Source: Clostridium polynesiense (GTDB lineage: Bacteria > Bacillota > Clostridia > Clostridiales > Clostridiaceae). Taken from it: DNA of 64,000 nt. Of this stretch, positions 36,228-45,450 are shown piece after piece (positions within the stretch are counted from its first letter, which is position 1; every line of letters starts with the position of its first letter). The stretch lies in NCBI RefSeq assembly GCF_000820705.1, contig NZ_CCXI01000008.1, positions 1 to 64,000 on the forward strand, given 5' to 3'. A model generated the notes under the pieces. That model was not told the origin of the DNA and searched no databases. It was given only the letters and a program-made list of their open reading frames with translations. The translations under genes were made by a program, and so were the position numbers.

Positions 36228-36869
36228 TTATTTATAAATGCCATATTTTATTATTTCGATATATTCATTTAAATCCTTTATAACAGACTCCATAGAATTC
36301 AGAAGTTCCTCTTCTTTTCCTTTATAATGCTGCATAAGCCGGTTTGAGTATGCTTCTAATAGAAGAATTGAAGCTTCTATAGCTTTTTCTTTGGAAATAC
36401 CATCTTTTAAAGTCTCTTCCTTCATATAATTAAAAAGCTGCTTTTGGTATATTTCCTGAGATAAAGAGGCTATATTTATATAGAGCTTATTTATCTCTTT
36501 TTCAAGATCTGAGGGAGGGTTTATAAAAGCTTTCAGCATGAGTTCTGATTCCTTTGGATAAAGCATACTAATCTTATATTTTAAAATTGTTGCTTCTTTT
36601 ATTCTATCAAAGAATTCAAGGCTACTGATTTTGTTTAACTCTTCTGTAAAAAGTTTTGTAAACTCTTCAGTAACACTCTTTAATATGTACATATATAAAT
36701 TCTTTTTATTTTTAAAATAGTGAAAAAGTATTCCTTTAGAAATACCTGCTTTTGTAGTGATTACATCTGTAGAGGTACTGTGAAAACCGTTTTTTGCAAA
36801 CTCTTCAATACAGACATTTAATATATGCTTTTGCTTTTCTTCAGGGATTTTAGTAAAAGCTTCTGTCAA
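36228..36869 (-). CDS. TetR/AcrR-family transcriptional regulator
   Basis: A 213-residue repressor. The N-terminal TetR helix-turn-helix (about 8-55) reads KQKHILNVCIEEFAKNGF, TSTDVITTKAGISKGILFHYF and KNKKNLYMYILK; the all-helical ligand domain is variable. It has its own promoter with a palindrome at the likely start site (36902-36917), so it is probably self-repressing. It is divergent from the esterase gene 200 nt away, a candidate target. No ligand can be inferred. Confidence 0.9.
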   Translation of the reverse strand: MTEAFTKIPEEKQKHILNVCIEEFAKNGFHSTSTDVITTKAGISKGILFHYFKNKKNLYMYILKSVTEEFTKLFTEELNKISSLEFFDRIKEATILKYKISMLYPKESELMLKAFINPPSDLEKEINKLYINIASLSQEIYQKQLFNYMKEETLKDGISKEKAIEASILLLEAYSNRLMQHYKGKEEELLNSMESVIKDLNEYIEIIKYGIYK

Positions 36870-36901
36870 AATATCACCTCGTTCTTAAGATTGCTGACTT
36901 A

Positions 36902-36950
36902 TTGACTTAATAGTCAAAATAATTATAAGGCATATTTAATTTACTTACAA
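36902..36950 (-). promoter_or_regulatory. tetR promoter and TTGACT-N4-AGTCAA operator
   Basis: Minus-strand promoter: TTGTAA (36950-36945), 17-nt spacer, TATAAT (36927-36922). Just downstream, TTGACTTAATAGTCAA (36902-36917 on the plus strand) has perfect 6-bp arms around 4 nt. Its place over the start site suits TetR autorepression. Confidence 0.7.
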
Positions 36951-37069
36951 GAGAGGAAAGCTAATTATAATATATATTAAACCTATGATCTTTTTTAATA
37001 TTGTATTAATTCTTTGTATAATATTTTATAGTATAATGTATAAAATGCTCTTGAAAGGGAGGGGAAGAA

Positions 37070-37894
37070 GTGGATTTTCAAAGATTTAAAACAGAAAGAA
37101 ACTTTTATTCCAAAGCTCTAGATAACTATAGAGATATACTGATTTATCTTCCAAAAAGTTATGAAGATAGCAAAGAAAATAAATACGGAGTCATATATAT
37201 ACATGACGGAATGGAAGCTTTTTTTCCGGGGTTTTCTGTTTCCGGCTACTCTATGGGTATAATAGATGCCATGGAGGAATTATTTAATAAGGGATTATCC
37301 GAGGAATATTTAATAGTAGGTATAAGTAATACCTATGACAGGATTAATGAGCTAAGCTACTTTGATTACAGCTTTCCAAAGCTTCAGGCTGATATAGAAG
37401 GAAAGGGCGAAAAGTACGAGAAACTGATTATAGATGAAATAATGCCTTTTATCAATGAAAAATACAGAACTTTATCTGATAGAGAACATACTGTAATGAT
37501 AGGTGCTTCTATGGGAGGACTTATGACTTTTAATTTAGCCTTTAGAAATCCTCATAAGATTTCCAGGATAGCTGCAGTATCTCCCTCATTTTGGGTGGGA
37601 GACAATATTACAGCAGAGCTTCTGAAGGGCAGCTATGATATGAAAAGTTTTAAAATATGGCTTGATTTTGGGGAAAATGAAGGAGATTTTATGTCAAGGC
37701 CCATTAAGGAGATAGGAAAAGAGTTGGTTAATAAAGGGTATTCCTATGAAAGAGATTTTGTAATATATTCGGATAATGGAGCCTCCCATTCAGAAAGGTT
37801 TTGGAACGGAAGAATGAAATACATATTAGGGTATCTCCTTGATTTTCCTCAAGACGTACCTGGAACCTTAAAGCTTATAGAATTAAAGGATTAA
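37070..37894 (+). CDS. Putative esterase, alpha/beta hydrolase (esterase D/Fes-like)
   Basis: A 274-residue cytoplasmic hydrolase. The nucleophile elbow is GASMGG (Ser near 143), after VIYIHDGMEAFF and DEIMPFINEKYRT, which are typical of the enterochelin-esterase-like/esterase D group. The acid is likely Asp in IWLDFGENEGD and the histidine is in GASHSERFW. The GTG start follows GGGAGGGG. Its substrate could be an acyl ester, a siderophore or S-formylglutathione-like compounds; nothing nearby decides. Possibly controlled by the divergent TetR protein. Confidence 0.8.
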   Translation: MDFQRFKTERNFYSKALDNYRDILIYLPKSYEDSKENKYGVIYIHDGMEAFFPGFSVSGYSMGIIDAMEELFNKGLSEEYLIVGISNTYDRINELSYFDYSFPKLQADIEGKGEKYEKLIIDEIMPFINEKYRTLSDREHTVMIGASMGGLMTFNLAFRNPHKISRIAAVSPSFWVGDNITAELLKGSYDMKSFKIWLDFGENEGDFMSRPIKEIGKELVNKGYSYERDFVIYSDNGASHSERFWNGRMKYILGYLLDFPQDVPGTLKLIELKD

Positions 37895-37912
37895 CAATCA
37901 AATAAGATATAT

Positions 37913-37946
37913 TAAAAACTGCCGATTTAATTGGCGGTTTTTTTTA
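37913..37946 (+). terminator. Terminator after the esterase gene
   Basis: AAACTGCC pairs with GGCGGTTT (one G-U pair) around GATTTAATT, then a run of T. Confidence 0.8.
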
Positions 37947-38139
37947 TATAGATATAACTTATCAAAATAAACCGTATACATTTTTTATATTTACATTTGT
38001 GAATTATAACCTTGCGAAAAATTCATTTTTGAACTAAAATATAGTTTAAATTGATTTATTATGATTTTATGTTATAGGAGTTATTCATTTTACTGAAAAT
38101 TTAAAGGGGATTGTTAAGAGATTCAAAGCGAGGTGAACT

Positions 38140-39459
38140 ATGAAAAGAAAGATATCAACAACTAAATTAATTATAATTGCTTTATTTTTAGGAATAATTT
38201 TCGGTGCATTGGGAAATAGTTTTTTTCCTCAGCCTTTTAGTGAAGGGATAATATTATGGATATTAAAGCCTATGGGAGAGGTATTCTTAAGAGGAATTAA
38301 AATGGTGGTTATTCCTCTGGTGCTATTTTCACTAATCATTGGAACTGCAAGTATAAAAGATATAAAAAAGCTAGGAAGAATTGGCAGTAAAACTTTGATA
38401 TTTTATTTATCTACCACGGCGCTTGCCATAACCTTAGCTTTAGCAATGGGAAACATTTTTAAACCAGGAATGGGGGTAGAGAAAATTGCGGGAGGATCTG
38501 TAGAAACAAAATCTGCACCTTTTGTAATGGATCTTTTAGTAAATATGATACCCACTAACCCTATTGAATCCCTGGTAAAGGGAGATATGCTTCAAATTAT
38601 AACGTTTGCCGTAATATTTGGTATAGCCTTGACTCTTATAGGTGAAAAGGGTGATTCTATAATAAACCTATTCACTGATATAAATCATGTGCTTTTAAAA
38701 ATAATAGGGGTTATAATGAAGATTGCTCCTTTAGGTGTCTTTGCTTTAATATCACAGGTGGTATTAACTCAGGGATTAGATATACTTGTCACCCTTTTAA
38801 AGTATTTTTTAGTAGTAGCTTTTACATTGGTGATTCATACAGTTATTAATTACGGAATTATTTTAAAGACCTTGGGAAGGGTAAACCCTGTTATATTTTT
38901 TAAAAAGTTCTGGCCTGTTATGCTTGTAGGTTTCAGTACCTCCAGCAGTAATGCTGCGCTTCCGGTAACCATGGAAACCTGCACGAAAAAAATGGGGGCA
39001 TCAGAAAAAATAAGCAGTTTTACTATACCCTTAGGAGCCACTATTAATATGGACGGAACTGCTATAATGCAGGGGGTGGCCGTTATGTTTATAGCACAGG
39101 TATACGGTATTCCCATAACTATAAATCAACAGCTTATGGTAATACTTACAGCGACCCTTGCTTCTATAGGAACTGCCGGTGTTCCAGGCGCAGGAATCGT
39201 AATGCTTTCTATGGTACTTCAGCAGGTAGGTCTTCCTGTGGAAGGTATAGCTTTGATACTAAGCGTAGACAGGATACTGGATATGATGAGGACGGCTACT
39301 AATATTACCGGGGATGCAGTATGTACTATGATAGTTTCAAATACAGAAAAAGAACTAAATTATGATTTATATAACAATACAGATATTATTAATGAAATAG
39401 AATATTCAGAATCTATAATAAAAAAGTATTCACATTTTATTTATTATGTGATATTATAA
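38140..39459 (+). CDS. DAACS-family dicarboxylate/amino-acid:cation symporter
   Basis: A 439-residue transporter of the GltP/GltT/DctA family. The first hairpin signature is FSTSSSNAALPVTMETC, the conserved helix 7 region GATINMDGTAIMQGV, the second hairpin ASIGTAGVPGAGIVML, and helix 8 has the substrate-binding RILDMMRTATNITGD. It takes up glutamate, aspartate or C4 acids with Na+ or H+. A C-terminal tail of about 25 residues after the usual end (ELNYDLYNN) is unlike the family and overlaps the likely promoter of the lysine riboswitch. The lysine leader follows at once, but lysA has its own promoter, so a lysine transport role is not implied. Confidence 0.87.
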   Translation: MKRKISTTKLIIIALFLGIIFGALGNSFFPQPFSEGIILWILKPMGEVFLRGIKMVVIPLVLFSLIIGTASIKDIKKLGRIGSKTLIFYLSTTALAITLALAMGNIFKPGMGVEKIAGGSVETKSAPFVMDLLVNMIPTNPIESLVKGDMLQIITFAVIFGIALTLIGEKGDSIINLFTDINHVLLKIIGVIMKIAPLGVFALISQVVLTQGLDILVTLLKYFLVVAFTLVIHTVINYGIILKTLGRVNPVIFFKKFWPVMLVGFSTSSSNAALPVTMETCTKKMGASEKISSFTIPLGATINMDGTAIMQGVAVMFIAQVYGIPITINQQLMVILTATLASIGTAGVPGAGIVMLSMVLQQVGLPVEGIALILSVDRILDMMRTATNITGDAVCTMIVSNTEKELNYDLYNNTDIINEIEYSESIIKKYSHFIYYVIL

Positions 39460-39483
39460 TACAAAGTAAATAAATAGTATTAA

Positions 39484-39711
39484 ACCTGGGTAGAGGAGCT
39501 GTTATTAACAGTACCTGTTTTTAGCCGGCAGGCAGTGAGAAACAGGGAAAGGAATCGCAGCCGAAGAAAATTATCTGGCAAGCTTAATTTTCTGGTTGTA
39601 CATAAAATATATGTGCAATTGTCACACGAGTTAATCATGTGGAGGGCTACAGGGTACACAAAAGCGCATTTTATCATGCAGCAAAGGTGTCCTTTGCTGC
39701 ATTGTTTTTTT
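39484..39711 (+). promoter_or_regulatory. Lysine riboswitch (L-box) with terminator, controlling lysA
   Basis: This fills most of the 343-nt gap 39460-39802. L-box landmarks in order: AGAGGAGC and the loop-E segment near AACAGTACC (about 39492-39515); GGGAAAGGAATCGCAGCCGAAG (P3/P4 junction, from 39545); a long P4 stem with GAAAATTA/TAATTTTC; CTGGTTGTAC; and TGTCACACGAG...ATGTGGAGGGCTAC closing P1 with CCTGGGTAG. The order matches the B. subtilis lysC leader. A TATAAT at 39455-39460 may be its -10. The terminator stem ATGCAGCAAAGG / CCTTTGCTGCAT with T-run is 39676-39711. Lysine should stop transcription before lysA. Confidence 0.9.
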
Positions 39712-39757
39712 ATATGCATATTTAAAAAATGGTGTACCCTGCATATTCACAAACTTT

Positions 39758-39782
39758 ACCCCTTTAATAAAGGGGTTTTTAT
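39758..39782 (+). terminator. Second tandem terminator in the lysA leader
   Basis: ACCCCTTT pairs with AAAGGGGT, with a T-run after it, 47 nt past the first terminator and 20 nt before the lysA start. Also, CAGGGTACAC (39650-39659, 3' strand of P1) is exactly complementary to GTGTACCCTG (39732-39741), between the two terminators. Confidence 0.7.
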
Positions 39783-39802
39783 CTTGAATGGAGGTACAAA
39801 AT

Positions 39803-41098
39803 ATGAAACTTTTCGGAACTATGAATTTAAATGAAAATATACTTTGCGTAGGCGGGGTCAAGGTAACTAGCTTGGCTCAGAAATATGGTACACCGCTTTA
39901 TGTAATGGATGAGCAGCTTATAAGAGGGACCTGCAGAAGATACTTAAATGCATTTGATGCAGTTGAAGGAATAAATAGAGTTGCTTACGCAGGGAAAGCT
40001 TTTCTTACCCTTTCCATGTGCAGATTGATACAGGAGGAAGGATTGTGGCTGGATGTGGTATCCGGCGGAGAATTGTATACCGCATACAAAGCAGGTTTTC
40101 CTATGGAAAAAGTTTATTTTCATGGAAACAACAAAACCATAGAAGAGATAGAGCTTGGTGTCAGGCTGGGAGCAGGAAGGTTTGTAGTAGATAATTATTA
40201 TGAAATAGATAATTTGAATAAAATAGCAGAATCCTACGGCAAGGTGCAGAAGGTACTGCTTAGAATAACTCCTGGCATAGAAGCACATACACACAGCTAT
40301 ATTAAAACGGGACAGATTGATTCTAAATTTGGGTTTTCTACTCTTGGTGATGGAGTAATGGAGGCAGTTAAAATGGCAGAGGAGCTTCCCAATATTGAGC
40401 TTATGGGAATACACTGCCATATAGGCTCTCAAATATTTGAAATAACACCTTATGAGGAAACCTGCGACATAATGATGGATCTTATAGCCAGAATATATGA
40501 AAACACAGGCCATATGCTGAAGGAACTAGACTTAGGAGGAGGCTTTGGAATATATTATAATGAAGGTGATTCTCCTAAGAGCATTGAGGAATACTGTAAT
40601 GCAATAATAAATAGAATAAATAAATGCAGCGGTGAATTAGGTATTCCTGTACCAATTTTAACCATAGAACCGGGAAGATCTATTGTGGGGAATGCAGGAA
40701 TAACCCTTTACACTGTAGGTTCAATAAAAGAAATACCTGAAATAAATAAATATGTTGCTGTAGATGGAGGAATGACGGATAACATCAGACCTGCTCTTTA
40801 TAGTGCTCAATATGAATGCATTGTAGCAAATAGAGTCATTCAGGAGGCAAGGGAAAGAGTTACAATATCGGGAAAGTGCTGCGAGTCAGGAGATATACTT
40901 CTTAAAGGCATAAGTATACCCAAGGTATACAGCGGCGATATTCTTGCTGTGCTGTCTACCGGAGCTTATGGGTTTTCAATGAGCAGTAACTATAATAAGA
41001 TACCAAAGCCAGCTGTAGTGATGATTAACCATGGACAAGAACGTTTAATCTTTAAAAGAGAAAGCTATGAAGATATTATAAAAAATGAGGTAAGATAA
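39803..41098 (+). CDS. lysA: Diaminopimelate decarboxylase
   Basis: A 431-residue PLP enzyme making L-lysine from meso-diaminopimelate. The PLP lysine is in RVAYAGKAFLTLSM (about residue 60). The alanine-racemase-like barrel has GIHCHIGSQIFE, LDLGGGFGIYY and TIEPGRSIVG; the C-terminal beta domain has GKCCESGDIL (active-site Cys) and GAYGFSMSSNYN. ATG 39803 has GGAGGT at 39790-39795. The lysine riboswitch leader and the upstream DAP enzyme gene dapF (4 kb left) confirm the assignment. Confidence 0.95.
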   Translation: MKLFGTMNLNENILCVGGVKVTSLAQKYGTPLYVMDEQLIRGTCRRYLNAFDAVEGINRVAYAGKAFLTLSMCRLIQEEGLWLDVVSGGELYTAYKAGFPMEKVYFHGNNKTIEEIELGVRLGAGRFVVDNYYEIDNLNKIAESYGKVQKVLLRITPGIEAHTHSYIKTGQIDSKFGFSTLGDGVMEAVKMAEELPNIELMGIHCHIGSQIFEITPYEETCDIMMDLIARIYENTGHMLKELDLGGGFGIYYNEGDSPKSIEEYCNAIINRINKCSGELGIPVPILTIEPGRSIVGNAGITLYTVGSIKEIPEINKYVAVDGGMTDNIRPALYSAQYECIVANRVIQEARERVTISGKCCESGDILLKGISIPKVYSGDILAVLSTGAYGFSMSSNYNKIPKPAVVMINHGQERLIFKRESYEDIIKNEVR

Positions 41099-41119
41099 TA
41101 TATTATTAAATATTTAAAT

Positions 41120-41150
41120 GGGATGCCGGATTAAATTCAGCATCTCTTTT
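41120..41150 (+). terminator. Probable terminator after lysA
   Basis: GGGATGC / GCATCTC stem with inner GGA/TTC pairing and TTTT after it. Moderate strength. Confidence 0.6.
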
Positions 41151-41273
41151 AAATTTCAGAACAGACATAAAAAATTTATATATATTTTACATAAGCTTAC
41201 ATTGTCAGGATTTAAAATAGGTTTTATTATGGTATACTAAATTATATGATTATTGCTGAAAAGGAGTAAAGCT

Positions 41274-41513
41274 ATGCTGGAAAATGAACGATTGATTGTA
41301 GACAGAATTGAAGAAAAGCTTGTGGTAGTGTGCGAAGACAGCAGAGGAAATATAGTGAATATAGATAGAATGCAGGTAGATGGGGAAGTTAAGGAAGGAG
41401 ATATTCTTATTTTAAAAGATGGAAAGTATAAAGTAGATAAGGAATCCACCTTAAAGAGAAAAAATGAGATGGAGAACTTAATGAAAGGTATGTGGGTAGA
41501 AGATGAAAAATAA
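41274..41513 (+). CDS. DUF3006-like small protein
   Basis: A 79-residue soluble protein of the DUF3006 type: LIVDRIEEKLVVVCED, a beta-rich core with VDGEVKEGDILILKDGKYKVD, and a charged tail. It has an SH3-like look but no known activity. ATG 41274 has AAGGAG; ATG 41253 lacks a site. Its end overlaps the signal peptidase gene by 11 nt, indicating coupled translation and a possible link to secretion. Function unknown. Confidence 0.7.
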   Translation: MLENERLIVDRIEEKLVVVCEDSRGNIVNIDRMQVDGEVKEGDILILKDGKYKVDKESTLKRKNEMENLMKGMWVEDEK

Positions 41514-42036
41514 GACAGAAGAAAATAGTTTCATAAAACAAATAGTTTTTGACTGGATATTTCCAATTATAGCGGCTATCATCATAGCCTACTTAATCAA
41601 TACCTTTCTTATATTTAAGGTTTACATACCTTCTGAATCCATGAAACCAACCCTCAATGAAAAGGATCAGCTCTTTGTTACTAAAATGTATAATAGAAAT
41701 AAAATAGAGAGGGGAGATATATTGGTTTTTTATTCTCATGAAATTGGGGATCTGCTTATAAAAAGAGTTATAGGTCTGCCGGGAGACAAAGTGGATATAA
41801 AAAACGGAGAAGTTAGTGTAAACGGAGAAAAACTTGAAGAAAGCTATGTTAAATATCCTGCTCAAAGTACTAAAAGCTTTGAAGTTCCGGAAGGAAAGTA
41901 TCTGTTTTTAGGTGATAACAGGGCTAACTCCAATGACGGTAGAATGTGGAAAAATCCATATATAGATGGAAAGGATATAAAAGGGAAAGCTCAGGTAAGG
42001 GTATATCCCTTTAACAGAATTGGATTTATAAAATAG
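41503..42036 (+). CDS. lepB: Signal peptidase I
   Basis: A 177-residue membrane protease that removes signal peptides. One N-terminal helix (about 15-38) is followed by the catalytic serine in YIPSESMKPTL (Ser46), the general-base lysine in GDLLIKRVIGLPGDKV (about 84), and the box FLGDNRANSNDGRMW. Length and single helix are typical of Gram-positive SipS-type enzymes. It follows, and overlaps, the DUF3006 gene; the dipeptidase gene starts 12 nt later. Confidence 0.92.
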   Translation: MKNKTEENSFIKQIVFDWIFPIIAAIIIAYLINTFLIFKVYIPSESMKPTLNEKDQLFVTKMYNRNKIERGDILVFYSHEIGDLLIKRVIGLPGDKVDIKNGEVSVNGEKLEESYVKYPAQSTKSFEVPEGKYLFLGDNRANSNDGRMWKNPYIDGKDIKGKAQVRVYPFNRIGFIK

Positions 42037-42048
42037 GAGGTTTGAAAA

Positions 42049-43446
42049 ATGGAAAAAATTAATGCAAAAATAGAAGAGTTAAAGGACAGCTTAATAAAAG
42101 ATACACAGGAAGTTCTGAAGATAAAAAGTCTTGAGGAGGACGCTCTTCCAGGGATGCCTTATGGAGAAGGTGTTGGAAAAGCTTTAGAAAAAGCCTTGGA
42201 AATTAGTAAGGCCCTTGGGTTTAAAACCGTTAATCTCGATGGGTATGTAGGTTATGCTGAATACGGACAGGGAGAGGATTATATAGCTGTATTGGGACAT
42301 TTAGATGTGGTTCCGGAAGGAGATGGTTGGAAATATCCTCCTTACGGAGCTGAAATTCATGATGGAAAAATCTATGCTCGTGGAGCTATGGATGATAAAG
42401 GACCTATAATGTCAGCGTTATATGGACTTAAAGCCGTAATGGAAACAGGTTTGCCTCTTTCAAAAAGGGTTAGAATAATATTTGGTACCAATGAAGAAAC
42501 AGGAAGTGCTGAAATTCCATACTACAATGCAAGAGAAAAGGCACCTGCAGCAGGATTTACTCCTGATGCGCAGTTCCCTATTATATATGCTGAAAAAGGT
42601 TTAACTATATTTGACCTGGTTAAAACTATAGGTACAAAAGCTAAGAGGAATATGGAAATAATGTCCTTAAAGGGGGGGCAGAGGCCTAATATGGTGCCTG
42701 ACTACTGCGAAGCATTAATAGCTACCGATGACCCTGCAAATGTTATATCCTTATTAAGCGAATTTAAGTATGAAAATAAACAAAGTGATATCTCATACGA
42801 AAGAACTGATGAGGGAGTTTTATTAAAATCCTATGGGGTATCAGCTCATGGAAGTCTTCCTGAACTTGGGAAAAACGCTATAATGCAGCTGCTTGCTTTT
42901 CTTGGTGAGCTGCCTTTTGAAGGTACAGATATAGGAGATTTTATAAAATTCTGCAATGAAAATATAGGTATGGAGACAGATGGAAAATCCTTTGGAGTAG
43001 ACCTTGAAGACGCTGCCTCAGGTAAGCTTTCCTTTAATGTTGGAAACATAGACTTAAAGGAAGGTGTTATAACCATGAGCTTAAATTTAAGATATCCTGT
43101 AACCTTCAAGCTTGAAGATATGCTGACAAGATTGGAGAGAAAACTTTTAAATACCGATATAGAGATTAAGAATCTAGATCATCAAGCTCCTTTATATTTT
43201 CCAAAGGAACATCCTCTTATCGTAAGCCTTCAGAAGGTTTACAAGGAGCAAACAGGTTTAGAACCGGAGCTTTTAGCTATAGGGGGAGGGACCTATGCCA
43301 AGGAAATGGAGAATATAGTAGCCTTTGGACCTATTTTTCCAGGAAAGCCGGATTTAGACCATCAGGCTAATGAATATATAGAAATTGAAGATCTTGTAAA
43401 ATGTGCTAAGATATACGGAGCTGCTATATACGAACTTGCGAAGTAG
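42049..43446 (+). CDS. pepV: M20 dipeptidase, PepV-like
   Basis: A 465-residue zinc peptidase that splits dipeptides. Metal and catalytic motifs are LGHLDVVPEGDGW (His, then Asp), ARGAMDDKGPIMSALY (bridging Asp), TNEETGSAEI (catalytic and metal Glu) and a C-terminal DLDHQANEYI (His). A lid domain with SAHGSLP lies between. RBS AGGAGG at 42036-42041. ATG is 12 nt after lepB, so the genes are probably co-transcribed; clearance of small peptides is the likely role. Confidence 0.88.
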   Translation: MEKINAKIEELKDSLIKDTQEVLKIKSLEEDALPGMPYGEGVGKALEKALEISKALGFKTVNLDGYVGYAEYGQGEDYIAVLGHLDVVPEGDGWKYPPYGAEIHDGKIYARGAMDDKGPIMSALYGLKAVMETGLPLSKRVRIIFGTNEETGSAEIPYYNAREKAPAAGFTPDAQFPIIYAEKGLTIFDLVKTIGTKAKRNMEIMSLKGGQRPNMVPDYCEALIATDDPANVISLLSEFKYENKQSDISYERTDEGVLLKSYGVSAHGSLPELGKNAIMQLLAFLGELPFEGTDIGDFIKFCNENIGMETDGKSFGVDLEDAASGKLSFNVGNIDLKEGVITMSLNLRYPVTFKLEDMLTRLERKLLNTDIEIKNLDHQAPLYFPKEHPLIVSLQKVYKEQTGLEPELLAIGGGTYAKEMENIVAFGPIFPGKPDLDHQANEYIEIEDLVKCAKIYGAAIYELAK

Positions 43447-43494
43447 CTTAAATAGAAAGGAAGTGGCAAAAGTCTGGTAAATTACCAGTAATTT

Positions 43495-45390
43495 ATGAAC
43501 AATCAGAATAACAAAAACACCAAGAACAATAAGAACGATGATGATAATAATAATAAAAAGTGGAAGTTTGGTGCTGTTTATATAGTTGCGGTATTGGGAG
43601 TAATAATGCTGTTTAACTATGCTAAATCATCATTTTATACAAAGGAAGTTACCTACGATGAATTTTTAGCTTTATTGAATAATAAGCAGATAGAAGAAGT
43701 AAGCATTGCCAGGGATAAAATAACCATAGATCCTAAAGACGGCACTGTTTATGGAGATAAAATACTATATACTGCTAATATAGGTGACAAAGATCTGGTA
43801 ACCGGACTAAAAAGCGCCGGAGTAAAGTTTTCAGGCCCGGTAGCATCCAACCCTCTTTTGCTTGAAATTCTCATTACCTGGGTTGGACCGTTATTATTCT
43901 TCTTTTTAATAGGAAGATTAATGTTTGGAAGAATGGGAAAGAAGATGGGCGGTGGTGTGATGTCCTTTGGCAAAAACACCGCAAAGCTGTATGCAGAGAA
44001 TGAAACTGGGATAACCTTTAAAGATGTTGCAGGTCAGGAGGAAGCAAAAGAATCCTTAAAAGAAATTGTTGATTTTCTCCACCAGCCGCAAAAATATACT
44101 GAAATAGGGGCTAAGCTTCCAAAAGGAGCTTTGCTAGTGGGACCTCCAGGAACAGGCAAAACCCTCCTTGCCAAGGCAGTAGCCGGAGAAGCACATGTAC
44201 CCTTCTTTTCACTTTCCGGTTCAGACTTTGTGGAGATGTTCGTTGGAATGGGAGCTGCAAGAGTAAGGGATCTCTTTAAGCAGGCTGAGGAAAAGGCTCC
44301 TTGTATAATATTTATAGATGAAATTGATGCTATTGGTAAAAGCAGAGATAATGCTATGGGTTCTAATGATGAAAGAGAACAGACCTTAAATCAGCTTTTA
44401 GCAGAAATGGATGGCTTTGACCCTACAAAAGGAGTTGTTATACTGGGAGCTACAAATAGGCCGGAAATACTTGATAAGGCTCTTTTAAGACCAGGAAGAT
44501 TCGACAGGAGAGTAATTGTAGACAGACCTGATTTAAAAGGCAGAGAGGATGTTCTCAAGGTACATGCAAAGGATGTAAAAATGGAAGAGGACATAGATCT
44601 TACTGCTGTGGCAAAAGCTACTCCCGGAGCGGTAGGAGCAGATCTTGCCAATATTGTAAATGAAGCTGCCTTAAGAGCTGTAAAGCAGGGAAGGAAACTT
44701 GTAAATCAGGAGGATTTAGAAGAATCTGTAGAGGTCATATTAGCAGGTAAAGAAAAACGTGACAGAATAATGTCAGATAAAGAAAAGAGAATCGTTGCCT
44801 TTCATGAAGTTGGTCATGCATTGGTGGCTGCTTTGTTAAAAAACACAGATCCTGTGCATAAGATTACCATAGTTCCAAGGACCATGGGAGCATTAGGATA
44901 TACTCTTCAGCTTCCTGATGAAGAAAAATATCTGGTTTCTAAGGAAGAAATGATGGATCAGATTACAGTAATGCTTGGAGGAAGGGCTGCTGAAGAAGTT
45001 GAGTTTAACAGTATTTCTACAGGGGCATCTAACGATATTGAAAGAGCTACTCAAACTGCTCGAAATATGGTTACTATTTACGGAATGACAGAGGAATTTG
45101 ATATGATGGCTTTAGAGTCAGTAAGCAACAGATACTTAGATGGAAGACCGGTACAAAACTGCAGTGCTAAAACCTCAGCAAGAATAGATGAAGTCACTCT
45201 GGAAATAATAAAAGAATGTCATGATAAAGCAAAACAGCTGCTTAAAGGTAACAGCAATCTGTTAACAACGATATCTGAAAAGCTCTTAGAAAAAGAAACG
45301 CTTCTTGGAGATGAGTTTATGAGTATGGTTAATGAAAGCAGTGAGATACCTTCAGAAAGCTCTGATAATACTGGCAAAGCTTTAGAATAA
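43495..45390 (+). CDS. ftsH: ATP-dependent zinc metalloprotease FtsH
   Basis: A 631-residue membrane AAA+ protease that degrades unassembled membrane proteins and regulators. An Asn-rich head (1-23) precedes TM1 (about 24-42) and TM2 (about 120-140). The AAA domain has Walker A GPPGTGKT (near 216), Walker [13 protein letters not shown] and the second-region RPGRFDRR. The M41 domain has zinc site HEVGH (His437). The ribosome site is unusual: AAAGGAAG lies about 35 nt from the ATG, and CTGGTAAATTACCAG between them can fold into a hairpin that would shorten the gap. An in-frame stop at 43489-43491 rules out an earlier start. Confidence 0.94.
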   Translation: MNNQNNKNTKNNKNDDDNNNKKWKFGAVYIVAVLGVIMLFNYAKSSFYTKEVTYDEFLALLNNKQIEEVSIARDKITIDPKDGTVYGDKILYTANIGDKDLVTGLKSAGVKFSGPVASNPLLLEILITWVGPLLFFFLIGRLMFGRMGKKMGGGVMSFGKNTAKLYAENETGITFKDVAGQEEAKESLKEIVDFLHQPQKYTEIGAKLPKGALLVGPPGTGKTLLAKAVAGEAHVPFFSLSGSDFVEMFVGMGAARVRDLFKQAEEKAPCIIFIDEIDAIGKSRDNAMGSNDEREQTLNQLLAEMDGFDPTKGVVILGATNRPEILDKALLRPGRFDRRVIVDRPDLKGREDVLKVHAKDVKMEEDIDLTAVAKATPGAVGADLANIVNEAALRAVKQGRKLVNQEDLEESVEVILAGKEKRDRIMSDKEKRIVAFHEVGHALVAALLKNTDPVHKITIVPRTMGALGYTLQLPDEEKYLVSKEEMMDQITVMLGGRAAEEVEFNSISTGASNDIERATQTARNMVTIYGMTEEFDMMALESVSNRYLDGRPVQNCSAKTSARIDEVTLEIIKECHDKAKQLLKGNSNLLTTISEKLLEKETLLGDEFMSMVNESSEIPSESSDNTGKALE

Positions 45391-45401
45391 TAGAATATGC
45401 G

Positions 45402-45427
45402 AAATTCCCGGCATTGCCGGGAATTTT
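45402..45427 (+). terminator. Terminator after ftsH
   Basis: AAATTCCCGGC (45402-45412) pairs exactly with GCCGGGAATTT (45416-45426) around ATT. Only a short T-run follows, so some read-through into helD is possible. Confidence 0.82.
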
Positions 45428-45450
45428 GTGTGCTTAAAGGAGGCAGCACC

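Noticed and set aside
39484-39802. T-box leader ahead of lysA
   Set aside because: No TGGNACCGCG T-box motif; the order of conserved segments fits the lysine riboswitch instead.
39535-39861. Small open frames in both directions across the lysA leader
   Set aside because: The region matches the lysine riboswitch aptamer and its terminators, and the frames show no protein-like features.
39944-40513. Antisense open frame of 189 codons within lysA
   Set aside because: Lies opposite a clear, well-conserved lysA; no ribosome site or family features. It is a shadow frame.
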